The position numbers and the translations under genes are program-made. Of a stretch of 64,000 bases of DNA, positions 33,635 to 47,774 are shown one piece after another (the first letter of the stretch is position 1; the number at the start of each line of letters is the position of its first letter). A model generated the notes under the pieces. It searched no databases and was not told where the DNA came from. It saw only the letters and a program-made list of their open reading frames with translations. Origin of the DNA: Ephydatia muelleri (taxonomy: Eukaryota; Porifera; Demospongiae; Spongillida; Spongillidae); the NCBI GenBank assembly GCA_013339895.1, contig JABACO010000018.1, positions 2,727,727-2,791,726 of the forward strand. The letters run 5' to 3'.

Positions 33635-33840
33635 AGTTTCCGCGAAAAGGGACCTAACGCTGTAACGCATACATCATGAAATTTCCAGTACAGCTAATTA
33701 AAAATTCAGCGCCTTACAACTCCATTCCGATTCTCAGTGCGTAAGAAGCAATGTGTAGAGGACATTTTCAGACTTCTAGAATAAAAATAAATAAATAATA
33801 AAATGAAATTTTGAAAAAACATGTGTTAGGTTCAAACTAT
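33635..33840. mobile_element. MITE of the TTTCCGCGAAAAGGGACCTAA family, degraded right end
   Basis: Aligns along its length with the reverse complement of 40500-40742: CAGTGCGTAAGAAGC, TAGAGGACATTTT and CTTCTAGA are shared. The left end GTTTCCGCGAAAAGGGACC is well kept. The right end is degenerate. Confidence 0.75.
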
Positions 33841-33844
33841 CCCA

Positions 33845-34400
33845 GTCATCACTCGTTGCGGTTATTAATGCAATGGTAGTTTGCGGCTGGACACTAGGTT
33901 ATAATTAGAACGATACCATAAATGGTTTTGGAACAAAAATCCACACCTTCATTATCAATGCTACTTTTTGAGCGAGCCATTTCTCCGTAGGCATCAAATA
34001 CGTGCAAACACAGTTCTTTCATCTAAACTATCATCGTAGTTTAGAATATCCCGTACGCGCAAGCGCTTTATTGCGTTTCCTTTAAATGCGCATCCATTGT
34101 CGTAGGGAAGGGGGTAATCAGGCGGACGCCAGACAAATTCTCAAGACGGTCAGTACGCAGCATCATCGCGAATAAGCATGTCAATAGGCGATCACATGAT
34201 TTAGAACGTGCCACATTTTTTCTTTCACCATGCATATCACGAATCTTGGATAATCGACATAGTTTACCACAGTTCTGTCACAGTTATTGAATAGATCAGC
34301 ACATTGCTAAGGTCCAACGCTGTAGAGTGTGCGGAAGCCTTTTGGTGGCTAAAAAAGAGGTAAGTGTACTGAACGTCTGAATAGACATTGACATTAATTG
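33845..34400. other. no feature recognised
   Basis: No open frame or repeat of note. Confidence 0.35.
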
Positions 34401-34775
34401 ATCTACTCGAGATCCACCCCCTATTGTTTTGTTATTTGTGCAAAAGGGGTGATGCAACGTACTACAGCTCCACAAACATCTACCAATGGGAGGTACATAT
34501 TGATGAAGGATGTATGGTATGATAAAAGCTTACACGTACATGTACATGCATGTGAAGTGGACTATGTTCACCCAGATCTGTCAGCCCAAGAGAGGTGTCA
34601 AGCACATCAAAGAGGTTGCCTAACAACAATTAACAGCATAACTGCCTGCATTAAAGGGATTGTACCACCACATCGCCCACCCAATCGTGATGTCCCACTG
34701 GCCAGCACTAATAATCCAGGGTGTGGAGTGATGGTGTGTGGAGGAATAGTATATATGATGTGGAGTGTTGTGTGA
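34398..34775 (+). other. unrecognised open frame, 125 codons
   Basis: Plus-strand frame with some protein-like composition (Q-R-G-C-L-T-T-I-N-S-I, P-P-N-R-D-V-P-L-A, N-N-P-G-C-G) that ends in GGATGGTGTGTTGA-type repeats. No family recognised. It could be a decayed exon of the transposase-like gene downstream. Confidence 0.25.
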
Positions 34776-35218
34776 AGGATCAGTGTTGTGGATGGTGTGT
34801 TGAGGATGGTGTGTTGAGGATGGTGTGTATGTCAGCTTACTGGTTGCATGAAACTTCAGTTGCATCATGTCATTCTCAGGTTTCATACCTTACGTCAATT
34901 GCAAAAGGGTTAGCTGTTGCTTGTGTAACAAGCCAAGCAGCAACAGTTGACCATCAGCGAAGAGGGCACAATGAAATGGTAAAACAATGTATAGGGTAAC
35001 AGTATGGGGGAAAGGGGGAGGGGAGGATAGAGATGGGGTTACATATGTAGTGGAGAGGAGGGAGGAGAGGGAGACAGGGAAGTGGAGCCACCACGAATGC
35101 TATACTCTTTGGTGTCACAATTCATTTGGGAGAAAAATCAAAGCTAGAGACATTTCTTCACCAGTGGGCAAGCTGTGACGTACGTATCATCATCAGATCT
35201 AAGCTTTATTGGTATTGG

Positions 35219-35302
35219 TATTTTCCCGGGCGTTTCGCGCCATTAACGTATTACGAGGACGTCCTCGAAGCCAGTCCATGGCGCGTAACGCCCGGGAAAT
35301 AT
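35219..35302. repeat. hairpin with nested perfect palindrome
   Basis: TTTCCCGGGCGTTTCGCGCCA pairs with TGGCGCGTAACGCCCGGGAAA about 30 bp later, and the loop contains CGAGGACGTCCTCG, itself a perfect palindrome. It sits at the start of the dispersed repeat copy. Confidence 0.8.
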
Positions 35303-35590
35303 GCAATTTCTTGTATCTCCACAACGGATAAAGCAAAAATTAACGACCAGAACAAATCAATAGTGGTAGGACCCTTCTACATAGGTACCTATTTTGAACC
35401 GATTTGGACACTCCTAGCTGAAGATGTGGCCGTTTTGAACCCTACGGGGTATCGGACCTTGAAACGTCGGTACCCCGCATGTGTAAGACACCAAAATGGA
35501 TTTTCACATATAGTAATGGTGTGGTATGTTGTGTTAAAAATAGGAACCTGATAGCGTTAATATTTCGGAAGATATATCGATTTAAACTTT
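35293..35590 (+). repeat. dispersed repeat, copy 2
   Basis: Partner of 581-880 (see there). Here the frame stays open longer: 35126-35551 reads through T-L-L-A-E-D-V and N-P-T-G-Y-R-T-L without a stop. The product is not recognised. Confidence 0.6.
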
Positions 35591-35599
35591 ATGTTATAA

Positions 35600-36050
35600 A
35601 ATGAAATCCACAAGACCCATTTTCGCATAGAACGTTCCATATGTATATAAGCTTGTTTGATGTTTTTTTCATGCAGACCATCACAAAACGCCTGGATAGC
35701 TAAAGCACCCTTTGAGCATCATCCAAACTTCCTCATACTTTGTGACATGATGATTTAATACCTCATGTAAATAATATTCTGTAAATAATAAGAGTCAAGA
35801 TTCATTTCCACAATTATACTATCAATTGAATGCATGTATAAGAATAGATCATGAAGCAGCTTGAAATTAGGCAATGATATTTCATTCTACGACCAATTGG
35901 CTTACTAAATCAAGCTAAGAAGTCGGACTAACCACGCAGATAATCGAAAAACGTTTCATCGCTTCTTTGTGACTTTCTCTACTATAAATAACATGCATCT
36001 TGAATATTCAGCACCATATACACACGCATTGTGTTTCTTAGTTTTGAAGA
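35600..36050. other. no feature recognised
   Basis: AT-rich sequence upstream of the transposase-like ORFs. May contain their promoter. Confidence 0.35.
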
Positions 36051-36053
36051 CCT

Positions 36054-37605
<1,552 letters not shown>

Positions 37606-39139
37606 CTCTACAGTATCAAGTACATGTAGTACAGAAATCAAAAGAGGTAGACTAATATCAATTAAGATGAAGGTAGTGAACAACTGTCCTTGCGAAACAG
37701 AAGGAAAAGGTCACAGTTGAAATATATAGTCATGTCCACTATGCCCCAAAATGTATTGTATTTGCATAAGAAGCAAAAGCACACACTGCAATAATATACT
37801 CGGTTCAAATGTTTGATCACAATTTCCATGGCACTGAATTGCATCATGGCCCAGTGTGAATTTGTACATGCTTCATATTATATACTGCCTTCGATTTGAA
37901 AGTAACTTAACAATACAAAGAGTGTCGAGTGAACACAACATTTATGACAGGATGCGATTATGTGACATAACAAACCAAGCTCAACTAAAACGCAACATAA
38001 ACTATTTCTCTGATGGAGGATCAGACCTATGCATGCACAGAGAAACAGCTCCAGTAAACACAAGATAAACTATTTCTAAGCACGGAGGATCAGACCAATG
38101 CGTGCATAGAGAAACAGCTCCAGTAAACACTTGTAAGCTTCAGTGAGAATAGTATTTAGATCGGAAAACAGAAGAGAACCCTCTGCAGAATGTATGCTAT
38201 TATGCATGTATGTATACACTACCTATACATGTATAGCAAACCAAATGTGTACATACATGTACGAAGTATGATGTCCACTGGGTGTAGCCAGGCTTCATTG
38301 CAGGCATAAAGAATCAGCTGCCTCTAATATCATTCCTGTTCTCAAGAGTCCTGTTGATGGTGAAGAAACTCAAGTTGGGCACATATATCAGTGCATAGAA
38401 TAAGATGCAGTGTAACAGTATGTAAGTGTGTGTGTTTGTGCATTTATGTGCTTGGATGGGGTGGGGGTGGGGGAACAGGATGCATGTACTAAGAGCCAAT
38501 CCTATGGGGACACGATGCATGTACAGAAGTCTCATCCTATATGGGGACATAATGTATGAACAAAAGACCAATGTTATGGTTTTTGCAATTACAATCGTAT
38601 GGGGACACTGCATGTAGCTACACGTACCTATGTACATGTAAAGTCTCAGGTGAGTTGCATGTTGCATGTATGCGGTGCAATGAACCAGTTACATGCGAAC
38701 TAAAAAGGAGAGTTGTGTCAAAAGGAATTCTTCTTCAGAAGACTAAATACTACATACTACCAAAAATGCTTTGTTTAACATAAGGTGGCTTTTTATCTTC
38801 TGATTCAGTTTATTATTGCATGACTTTTATTTTTAAAACATGCAGTCACTATGTAACCAATTCTCTATTATAGTGAGCCACTTTGTGTATCAGCATAGGA
38901 AGTTAAATGAGTTATGCAGATACATGATTTTGTGGCTATAGTGTATTAGTGACAAGACATCTGTGTAACTGCTGATAATCTGAATGCATGTATTTATCTC
39001 CTTCCCGTCTGTAGCTTGTCCCATGTGAACCAAAGGATAGCATGCTAAGGGAGTCTCATTCATAGGAATAGCATGTTATTGCAGCTGTCAGTGATGTTAG
39101 TCAATAGTGCAGTTGCATTGCTATAATAAGGCACTGAGC
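37606..39139. other. no gene recognised; small tandem duplication at about 37999-38130
   Basis: AAACTATTTCT ... GGAGGATCAGACC ... GAGAAACAGCTCCAGTAAAC occurs twice in tandem (unit about 65-70 bp). CCTATGGGGACA-like motifs repeat loosely at 38490-38600. Otherwise AT-rich spacer. Confidence 0.5.
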
Positions 39140-39429
39140 ATGCATAGAAAGGTGGCAGGTGAATCTCTACATGATGTTAATGCTATTAATGCAATTAAGA
39201 TAGCGGGTAGTGACATTGTGGCCAGGGTAAGGTATCATACTGAGGATACGTTAATGTGTATTATCACGTGAGTACTTTTCTGTTGCAGAGCTCCAACCAT
39301 AGCGTTCTTCTATTAGGACGATCCAGGTATGAGGAGATTGCAAACTTAGCAGAGGACGAGGACGGGAAAGAGGATGTGGCCAAGGCGGCAGAGGACGGGA
39401 CGGTGTTGCCTATTCTACTGAGACTATAA
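39140..39429 (+). CDS. possible two-exon small gene or 3' end of a gene
   Basis: ATG at 39140, exon to 39226 (donor GTAAGG), second exon 39289-39429 (acceptor TTGCAG), both in phase 0, giving 75 residues with no stop. The second exon is Asp/Glu-rich (E-E-I-A-N-L-A-E-D-E-D-G) and ends L-P-I-L-L-R-L. No family recognised. An earlier exon may exist. Confidence 0.3.
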
Positions 39430-40319
39430 ACAACAATGCTTGTGGTATATGTTTGTTTAATGTCTGGGAACAAAGCTTTTTCGAAACTTCCATGGTACTG
39501 TACATGTATGTCCTTTGTGTGACAATTGTATGAACAAAAATCCATGAAAAAAGTAACTAAAAATAGGCCTATTATTGTTAGACCCTAGCTTGTTTCCTTG
39601 CTTTTTACACCACTATTGCCTTCAAATCCTATATACCAGCAACTTTCTCAGAGAATGTTTCTAGTTACTTTGTAACACCTCATTCTATAGCAATGGAAAC
39701 ATGACATACCACTTTATGTCACAACTGGTAAATAGCTGTAGCAGGAGGCATCGGCCTGTCACCATAGTCGTCTTCTCTACAGGGGTCCACACAAAAACTT
39801 CCAATTAAATGTGAGTGTGTGTTGACTGCCCTATGTCAAAACAGCGAGATTCTAATAGCTGTACATATAGTGATTCAAAAGTAAATCTCGGGGTTAATCC
39901 CCGCCGACGGATTGTGTTCGTTACATCAATAAATCTATTTAATTAATAACCTGTTAATAACCAGCTGCAGGATCACCCAGGCTGGAGAACTGAAGCTAGG
40001 GCATAAAAGGTAACCTGATTTCCGGCCAATTTTCTGCACATACAGGAAGCAAATATACGACTAAGAAAAACAGATATCGGTTATTTCAACCAAAGGAAAT
40101 TCTGAAATCGGTTATTCCAAATAGTGCTGTATTTATAGTCGACCGAATAGGTAAGCGTGAGTAGTCGAATAACCTGAAAATCAGTTACACACCCTAATTG
40201 GGCATGCTGCTTCATGGATTCCTATACTTCCACTTGATCAGCCATCCTTACAGAGTCATTTAAGGCAGCCAAGGTGTTGTATGGCCTCTTATAAATGGTA
40301 TTCTAAATGATCATATCGG
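39430..40319. other. no feature recognised
   Basis: AT-rich spacer without long open frames. Confidence 0.35.
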
Positions 40320-40480
40320 ATCATTGCAGCGAAAAGGGACATTTTTTAAATAGTTTTGATATTCTAGAAGTTCTGGTAGGCACAGCAATTTTTACAAACT
40401 GAGAACCAGACTGTCACAGAGTTGCAAGGCACCTGAATTTTTTTAATTAGCCATACATTCCCTTGACTCATCCAACCGTA
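40320..40480. mobile_element. diverged MITE copy, TTTCCGCGAAAAGGGACC family
   Basis: GGATCATTGCAGCGAAAAGGGACA followed by ATTCTAGAAGT, CTGAGAACCAGACTGTC and AGTTGCAAGGC lines up with the neighbouring intact copy. No right end preserved. Confidence 0.6.
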
Positions 40481-40496
40481 CTGTCAATCCAGTATA

Positions 40497-40742
40497 ATGG
40501 GATCGTTTCTGTGAAAAGGGACCTAAGGCATGTTTTTCAAGATTCCAATCTGTTTGATTTTCTAGAAGTCTAAAATGTCCTCTACACGCTTCTTACGCAC
40601 TGAGAATCGGACTATCTGTCATGGAGTTGTAAGGCTCTGAATTTTTATTAGCCATACATCTCAACGCAGGCGTTACATTTCTATTGTGTGTGCTAGAAAT
40701 TTCAGCGTTAGGTCCCTTTTCGCGTAAACGATCCCATATAAT
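40497..40742. mobile_element. intact MITE, about 245 bp, about 30-bp TIR
   Basis: Left ATGGGATCGTTTCTGTGAAA followed by AGGGACCTAA. Right TTAGGTCCCTTTTCGCG followed by TAAACGATCCCATA. Flanking TATAAT-like bases make the target duplication ambiguous. Related copies are at 33635-33840, 40320-40480 and a single end at about 46090. Confidence 0.8.
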
Positions 40743-40750
40743 GCTTGCTC

Positions 40751-40797
40751 ACACGCACACACACACACACACACCGCACACTGCACACACACACACA

Positions 40798-40858
<61 letters not shown>
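40751..40858. repeat. CA microsatellite
   Basis: Long CA run with a few interruptions, directly beside the MITE. Confidence 0.95.
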
Positions 40859-40859
<1 letters not shown>

Positions 40860-41623
40860 TGCAAGATTTTGGAGCATTTGTCATGTCCCAGCCATAACAA
40901 AGATGTAATGTATCCCTTAATTCATCTTTGTTAAGGCAGAATCCAAGCTCCTTGATAGGAATGACCGTTAGCCACGAACTAGATGATCCTTTTTCCTTAG
41001 CCAGCGCAATTTTTCTCAGTTGGGCAGCTGGGAGCATTGCATGACATTTTCAATAAATCCAACGTCACCAAAGGTGATTAAAAAAAAAAAGAACAATAAT
41101 TTTAAGAGCGCTTTCTGAAATGTTGTGATGACGCAAGATGAACCATCGATCGAGCTTACTAGTACTGCGTCAGTAGCACAAGTATATGACAAAAGTGAGG
41201 TCTTCTACCCACTTAAGATGAGGGATCTGAACTTTTCATGTCCTGCAAAGAATGAATAAAAAAAATCGGCTGGAGCTGGTTTGTTTGTACTTTACAGGGC
41301 TCCCTTAACCTCTAGTAGCTTGCATAGTCGGGCACCTCCACAATTGCTCTGTAAATCCTGGACCCATCTCCAACGAGTACACAATGGTATTGTGTTTTGG
41401 GCTCCACCCTCCTGCTGCACACACTACAATGAGCTGAAATAATCTTAATGTATTGTATTAAGCACGAACTACCCCCACCCCTCCCTCTTTCCAGAATTTG
41501 AAATAGCCCAGCTGGTGGTGTCGTTAAATAGAACAATCACACATGTTCTTAACATACTATCAGGTACCTACACACTTCTACCACATATATCACTGCTTAA
41601 ACAGAATAGACAAAATGTTTGCG
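40859..41623. other. no gene recognised; 3' flank of VPS4 copy B
   Basis: Contains the likely 3' UTR of VPS4 copy B near 41550-41623. Otherwise short open frames only. Confidence 0.35.
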
Positions 41624-44600
41624 TTATCCTTTTTGTCCAAAGTCCTCTGTGAACTTTACAAACTGCTTCAAGTCATTTTCATTAACGGTTGGCCGAGTAT
41701 GCGCCAGAGCTTTTTCAAAATCTGTAAAACTAATCAGTGGTTCAAGCAGCTTGTCCCCTGGAACTTCCATCCATGTCATCTCTATGGCACTTGGATCACT
41801 AGGACTGCAAGGCGTATACAGGTCGTCAACTCCTTGGGTACGATCGAGTGGCTTTTGACCTTGAACATTCTTGAAGTGCGTTGCAATTGGAACTTTACGT
41901 ATGGGCATCATCAGGGCTTCTCGCACAACTATGCTAATGTCTGCCCCTGAGTAGCCTTCTGTCATCTTGGCTAGTTTGCCTAGCTCTTCAGGATTTACAT
42001 TGCACCGTGTGTCCCCAATGTTGAGCTCAAACAGACGCCTTCTGGGCATCTCCTCGGGAAGTGGAATGTAAATACGTTTTTCAAACCGTCTTCTGATGGC
42101 GGCATCCAATCCCCAGGGAATGTTGGTAGCTCCTAGGACAAGTATCCCATCATTGTCGATACCAACTCCCTGCATCTGCACTAGGAACTCAGTCTTGATT
42201 CTTCGAGTGGATTCGTTTTCACCATCTGACCTTGCACTGCAAAGGGAGTCCACTTCATCGATGAAGATAACAGCTGGCTTATTTGCCCTCGCAAGCTCAA
42301 AAAGGTTCTTGACTAGACGCTCACTCTCTCCAAGCCACTTGCTCACCAGATCAGACGAGGAAATGGAGAAGAAAGTGGAGTCAGCTTCGGTGGCTACAGC
42401 CTTGGCAAGGTAAGTCTTTCCTGTACCTGGAGGCTAAGAGGAGACACAAACATGTGCAAGATCAACTTGGTTCAACAGCCCCAGATGCAATTAGTTTTCT
42501 TACAATGCCTGGTGTTCCCAAAATTATGGAATGTCAATTTCTATTTAATGCGGTGTGTGACATCAAATTGTTAATAATTGTGTGAGGTACACGCAGCCTG
42601 GCAACCGCTAAAGAATTTGCACCCACTGTACTTTAGGATGAGGAATCAATTCTCCCAGAAGGAAACAATGTTTTTCTAGCATTCTTTCGCTACTCATGTG
42701 CATAGCAAGTGTTAAGAAGTTTTCCTACTTTGATAGAAAGTTATTTGTTATGCTGACGCATGGCATTTTCATTCAATATCTTCACTGGCTAATAATATTG
42801 GTACATCTTATTCATAGTTGTCAACTGTTTGAAAAAGTATATCGGAACTGGAAGCCACATCCCATAACACACCCACTTTTTTGTCACCTTCCTGTATTAG
42901 CTGCAATAATTATCAGTATCTATTTACATCATAGGCTAGCTACAAATAAACTATTAATTTTGATATGTGCAGTTGTATAGATGCTCATTCTACCAAAGAG
43001 CCACTTAAGTAGCATTCTTACACTTCTTTAGCAGTTCTGGAGGGATTCAGCATCATATAACAGCTGTCTGAGTTGAATTTGATGGACATTAGAGCTATGA
43101 TGACTAAGGTTGCTTCCCAGATCAGTATTTATTTCTTTTTAGAATTGAAAATCCCCTTTCTAAAATCATTAAAAAATGGGAATTGCAAGAAGGCCTGCCA
43201 TAAGGTGAATAGCTTGGAAAACCTGGCCTTACCATCTAACATTTTTTATACCCACTTCTTATGGATGTGACAGTCCTTTTTCGGCTGCAGGTGAAGCTCA
43301 CCTCGTTCGCTTGTACACTCAGCCATGCTGGAACAGCTGTCAATCATTATTTACGGTTTGTACACGAGGAAACCACTGCAAGCACAAATGGGATAGTCTT
43401 TATAGGGGAATGATCCAACAAATTGGGCGTGTGACTGAACAGATCCACGATAGAATTCTGGGATTATAGGGCCAACGGGTGCCCTTCCAGGACAACAGTA
43501 GGAAATCCTATAGTGTCCCAGACATTCTGGGATGGTTGGCAACTATGAATATTATTATGGCTTCTCTGGAAGAACAATGCGTGGTTTTTTCGGCTTCGTA
43601 CTATGTTCAGTTACAAGTGATGAAAGGAGAATGAAGGTCGTGCTACGAGAAAAGTGGTTATTGCTCCTTGTTCCCCAAGATACCTTCACCCTTTAGCTTC
43701 CTACCATCACCACTCTTAAAGACCATTCAGTAACAATATTCAATATCACTATACCTAATCAACATGCCTAGCACATGCATGGATTGTATACACATATCTC
43801 AGCCGTTCTGCTTGCCATTTTTCTAAATGTTTCTGCAAATGTATCTAGTGATTTGTAGAGATGTCTAGATGTTTCTTGTGATCCAAGGATTTTTAGAGTG
43901 TATTGTGTCACATAGTCAAAATGCTGCCTTGCAAATACATTTTGCTGCATTACGCAAATACAGGGGTTAGTATACACATGGTTGTCAGTTTGTTTCATTA
44001 CATTGTATCATAAGCGTTGCGTGTATAATCAAAGTAGAGGGTTGAATTCCTCCCCTTCCCTCAGCCAGACCCTCCCTCTTCTCCCCATCAAACTTACCCC
44101 ATACAGCAGAATGCCTCTCCATGGTTTTCGTTTTCCTATTTATAGGACAAATACCTGATGACTAGTGTAGATTTAGAAATGACATACAGAGATATTCCAC
44201 TCCTCTCCCCAGGCCCTCCCATCTCATACGTAACATAACCTCTCCCTCTCCTCACCTCCATACATACCAGTGAAGAGATATGGAAACTTGGCTGGCATGA
44301 TGACACTTTCCTTCAGTGCTTCCTTGGCCACTTGCAATCCTGCAATGTCGTCCCACTTGACGTTGGGCTTTTCCTGAACGATTGCACCTAACAGACGACA
44401 CTCGTTTGTGGGTGTGGCAAAAAAGGTATGCTTTACCGCTGAGCTGGTCTTTCAGCTTCTTCTTGTCGCCATCTTCTTCTTCGTCGTCTTCTTCGTCCTT
44501 TTTAGCACTGCCGCTGCCCCTGAGATAAATAACAGTTGCCTGTTTCATTTCGTTCACTTCGGATTTTAACTCACACCTACCCTGTTTTATTCTCCTTACT

Positions 44601-44744
44601 GGCGGTACCTCTTTCCGAGTACACCTTTTTCTTGTCCTTTGAGAGGAATTTCTTAAGAGCCTCGGCTCTTACTAAATATTGCTGACACTTTTCTTTGATG
44701 CTTTGCTTCGAGCGTTCACCGTGTGTCTCATCTAGGAAGGCATG

Positions 44745-44800
<56 letters not shown>

Positions 44801-45085
44801 ATGTGCGTGTGTGCGTGTGTGTGTGTACATGCTAAGTCTCGTCGCGATACGTACAACAAACTAGGACTAACATTTCAATGCATGGAGGAAATAATCGATT
44901 GCGTGCTGGTAGAGAGGCAAGGCTTCTTTGTACTTCTGTTCGTTGTCTGCCTCGGTGGCCTTCTTGACCAGCTCGATGGCTTTCTGTCAGTGACAATGTT
45001 GTACTGTCTTTACCCGTTCTCTGCGCTGGCCTCACTTCAACACATTTTAAGGCCCACTCACCTCCATAGCGCTAGGATTGGCCAT
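41624..45085 (-). CDS. VPS4: VPS4 AAA ATPase, canonical copy B, 7 exons
   Basis: Exons 45062-45085, 44872-44983, 44581-44731, 44437-44519, 44268-44387, 44098-44135 and 41624-42433 sum to 1338 nt (445 residues), near the length of animal VPS4. The MIT domain spans exons 2-3 ([18 protein letters not shown], then K-Y-E-T-H). It is followed by an acidic linker, [21 protein letters not shown] and Walker A P-P-G-T-G-K-T. The pore loop is S-K-W-L-G-E-S, Walker B F-I-D-E-V-D, arginines R-R-R-F-E-K-R, and the C-terminal helix ends F-T-E-D-F-G-Q-K-G. All motifs needed for ATP hydrolysis and ESCRT-III threading are present. The last intron is 1.66 kb and the second holds a TG microsatellite. The start codon follows from the short first exon that splices in frame into the MIT helix. 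Confidence 0.93.
44742..44826. repeat. TG microsatellite inside a VPS4 copy B intron
   Basis: Runs from just upstream of exon 3 towards exon 2. It lies about 10 bp from the exon 3 acceptor at 44731, an unusual replacement of the polypyrimidine/branch region. Confidence 0.9.
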
Positions 45086-45371
45086 CGACTCAGTGCTCAA
45101 TATGACAGGCGGACATCGCCTACCCATAGATTAATAACTAAGGTTATTAATCTATGGCCTACCAAACCATTCATTTGACCGCACAATTTACATTCATGCT
45201 GGTTATGTGTTCCGCGCATTGTACAATAGTTATCATGATTTAGCTCTATTTATTTTGGGAGTACTGTTTATAGCCAACCACATGTGAATTGTACAAATTT
45301 AGTTCTAAGATGAATGTCTGTACAGGTATTTGCAAATGCATCCTTCTTCTGTAACATATTAGGAGACTACT

Positions 45372-45951
45372 CAGTGGCGGACGGAGGGGGGGGGGGGGGG
45401 GGTGGGGGGGGGGGGGGGGGGGGGGGGCACAAGGGGCCTGTGCCCCCCCCCCCCCCCCCCTCCCCCGTTAAATGAATAGATGCGGTCATACGCGGTCATA
45501 CGGTATACACGACTGAAAACCATCAAATGATTACAATACCGCAGTCAGTTGGCCCTGCTAGCTGTACATAGATGTATCAGCGTTTCTGTGAAGGAAACTA
45601 TTGATGCTTTTGCAAGCAAACAGCCACGGAGAATGAAGCTTTCCTTCATCTTAGAGGATGCAGCCACTGATGCTACTGATGAATAATAAAATTATTGTAT
45701 AGCGTGTGCAGCGGTGTGAATTAAAATTAATGATTGCATGGGTTTTAAATTATCATTATTTTTACGTAGTTTTGGAAGGTTTTAAAACGTAAAAACCGTT
45801 GGCTTCTGGGGCTCTGCCCCAGACCCCGATGGGGGAGCTCACAGCGCTCCCCCATACCCCCTAGCTGTGAGTGTTTGGGGTCCCGCCCACAAGCGTGGTG
45901 CCCCCCCCCCCCCCCCCCCCCCCCCCCTCCTAAATCCTGCGTCCGCCGCTG
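45372..45951. mobile_element. non-autonomous hAT-like element, 580 bp, 5-bp target duplication
   Basis: TIR CAGTGGCGGACG at 45372, inverted CGTCCGCCGCTG ending 45951. CTACT flanks both sides (45367-45371, 45952-45956). Long G and C runs occur near the ends, with the GGGGCTCTGCCCC ... GGGGGAGCTCACAGCGCTCC block in the interior. Confidence 0.85.
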
Positions 45952-46259
45952 CTACTATTAATCTAGAACAATACTGATTTAGTTTCGGTTCTACTTATTA
46001 ATCTTTGCGCATGCGTCAGTGTTGCGATGCTACTTTAATTTGAATAACAAAAGACTTGTCGTTCAAAATGACTTGCCAATCTTGGGTATATATGGGATCG
46101 TTTCCGCGAAAAGGACCTACATTATATCCCTGTGCAATATGGCATGTAATTCGTGCCAAAACGAAAAAAAAATTACATTGCGTATATTTATTTATTTATT
46201 TATTTTTATTATTTTTTATTTTAAATTCCAAAGAAATTTCGAAATAACCGAGTCATAAA

Positions 46260-46990
46260 TAGACATCGGCATGTATGGCATGTAATTCGTGCCAAAACGA
46301 AAAAAAGATTACATTGCGTATATATTTTTATTTTATTGTATTTTTTTATTTTTTTATTTTTTATTCAGGGTTAAACGAGAGAAATTTCGAAATAACTGAG
46401 TCATAAATAGAGAAAATAGACATCGCGGGACGCTACACCTGGAGTAGTTCCTCCGAACGTGAATAGAGGTAAGTATGTCCGATGTACACAAAGCTCTTAC
46501 TATGAGCAGCATCCACGCTTCCGTCTCCCGCGATTATATGATCTGCATTTTCCCCCACCACGCGACTTCCTCTTCATCTCTCATACAGGCCCTTGCGATG
46601 ACTGCTAGTACGTGATTGGAACATACTAAAAGACGCCCACGTTCCTTTGCCACACCCTTGGACATGTACTGCTATATAATAAACTAGCACAGGAGAAGAG
46701 TGCCAACACAGGGAACGAGAAACGTAACTGTGGCTGACACTTTGCAGTACCCGACACTCCACCAATCAAAACTACAGAACGCAATATTGCATTCCTGGGG
46801 TGAAGTGAATGTGTCATATACAATTTCTTGTTGTAAACATGAGCATGTGATATTGTTTCAGAAGAATGATGCCAGGTGTAGACTTAGTCTGGGTACCTGA
46901 CTGATGATGGGTACCCAGACTAGTGTAGAAATACTTTAATTTGTCTGTCCATGGGGGGTTGACCTTGCATATCAATCTGCTTCTTCCTGT
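46260..46990 (+). repeat. 0.7-kb repeat unit, copy 1 of 3
   Basis: Starts at GGCATGTAATTCGTGCC and runs through GACATCGCGGGACGCTACACC and CCTCCGAACGTGAATAGAGG (with a GTAAGT donor-like site) to GGGGGGTTGACCTTGC. The same unit is inverted at 57040-57750 and direct at 57790-58515. It looks like the 5' region or LTR of an unidentified element. Confidence 0.75.
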
Positions 46991-47095
46991 ATGTGAGTAT
47001 GGTGCTATATGCTGATGATATCATCTGTACATCAGTTTAAATAATATAATTATGTTTAAAATCATTGAATCTTCTCTTCTATTCTGTTTTGCAGC

Positions 47096-47540
47096 ACACA
47101 AATGTGAAAAATTACACAGTTCTTGTCTGGAAGTTAAGGTGGAGGCTGGTAGTCAATTGACACCTGAGCTTAAGGCAGCAGATGTTCTGGTGGCTGATTG
47201 GGAGAGAGGAAGGCCAGCTGCTTGTGATATAACTGTTACCTCACCACCCACCCAGGCTGCTTTTCTGAATGATGCAGGTACTGCATCAGCTGTTGCCAAG
47301 TCTCACAAACATGTTTCCAAAGGCCCTAATTGCCAGGAACTGGGCAGGGTGTGTGTTCCCCTGGCTGTTGAGACATATGGCAACTAGGGCAGAGAAGCAA
47401 ACATAACATCCTCCTGTTTGGCCTCTGCATGGACTTGTAGTCTGTGTTTCTCTGCCTAAAAGTAAGGTCACTTCAGATCTTTATGGCAGACTGAGCCTCA
47501 TATGCATGGTCTGTGGCAAGCGCCATTTTGGCAAGAAGCC
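47096..47540 (+). pseudogene. LINE ORF2 C-terminal fragment, plus strand (copy A)
   Basis: The frame reads R/A-A-D-V-L-V-A-D-W-E-R-G-R-P-A-A-C-D-I-T-V-T-S-P and later C-Q-E-L-G ... L-A-V-E-T-Y-G-N before a TAG. This is the conserved region just after the zinc knuckle at the end of many non-LTR retrotransposon ORFs. Truncated at both ends. Copy B counterpart at 58640-59080. Confidence 0.65.
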
Positions 47541-47774
47541 TGCCCCAACCTATTGATTTAGTGATTTATGTTTTGAACTGTGGATAGTTTTTAAAAAGTA
47601 GTGATGTTATATTCTTTCATGTAATTGTATTTGTATTATTATCATTCACAATAATAAAATATTCATAATGACAATTACAAACTGCATACACCACATATCG
47701 ATATCACTAAGCACTAAAATATACACAAATTCAAACCAACAGTTCAACAACTATGCACTAATTCCCTACCTAAA

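Noticed and set aside
39264-39545. 93-codon minus-strand ORF
   Set aside because: Antisense to a better-supported pair of spliced plus-strand exons.
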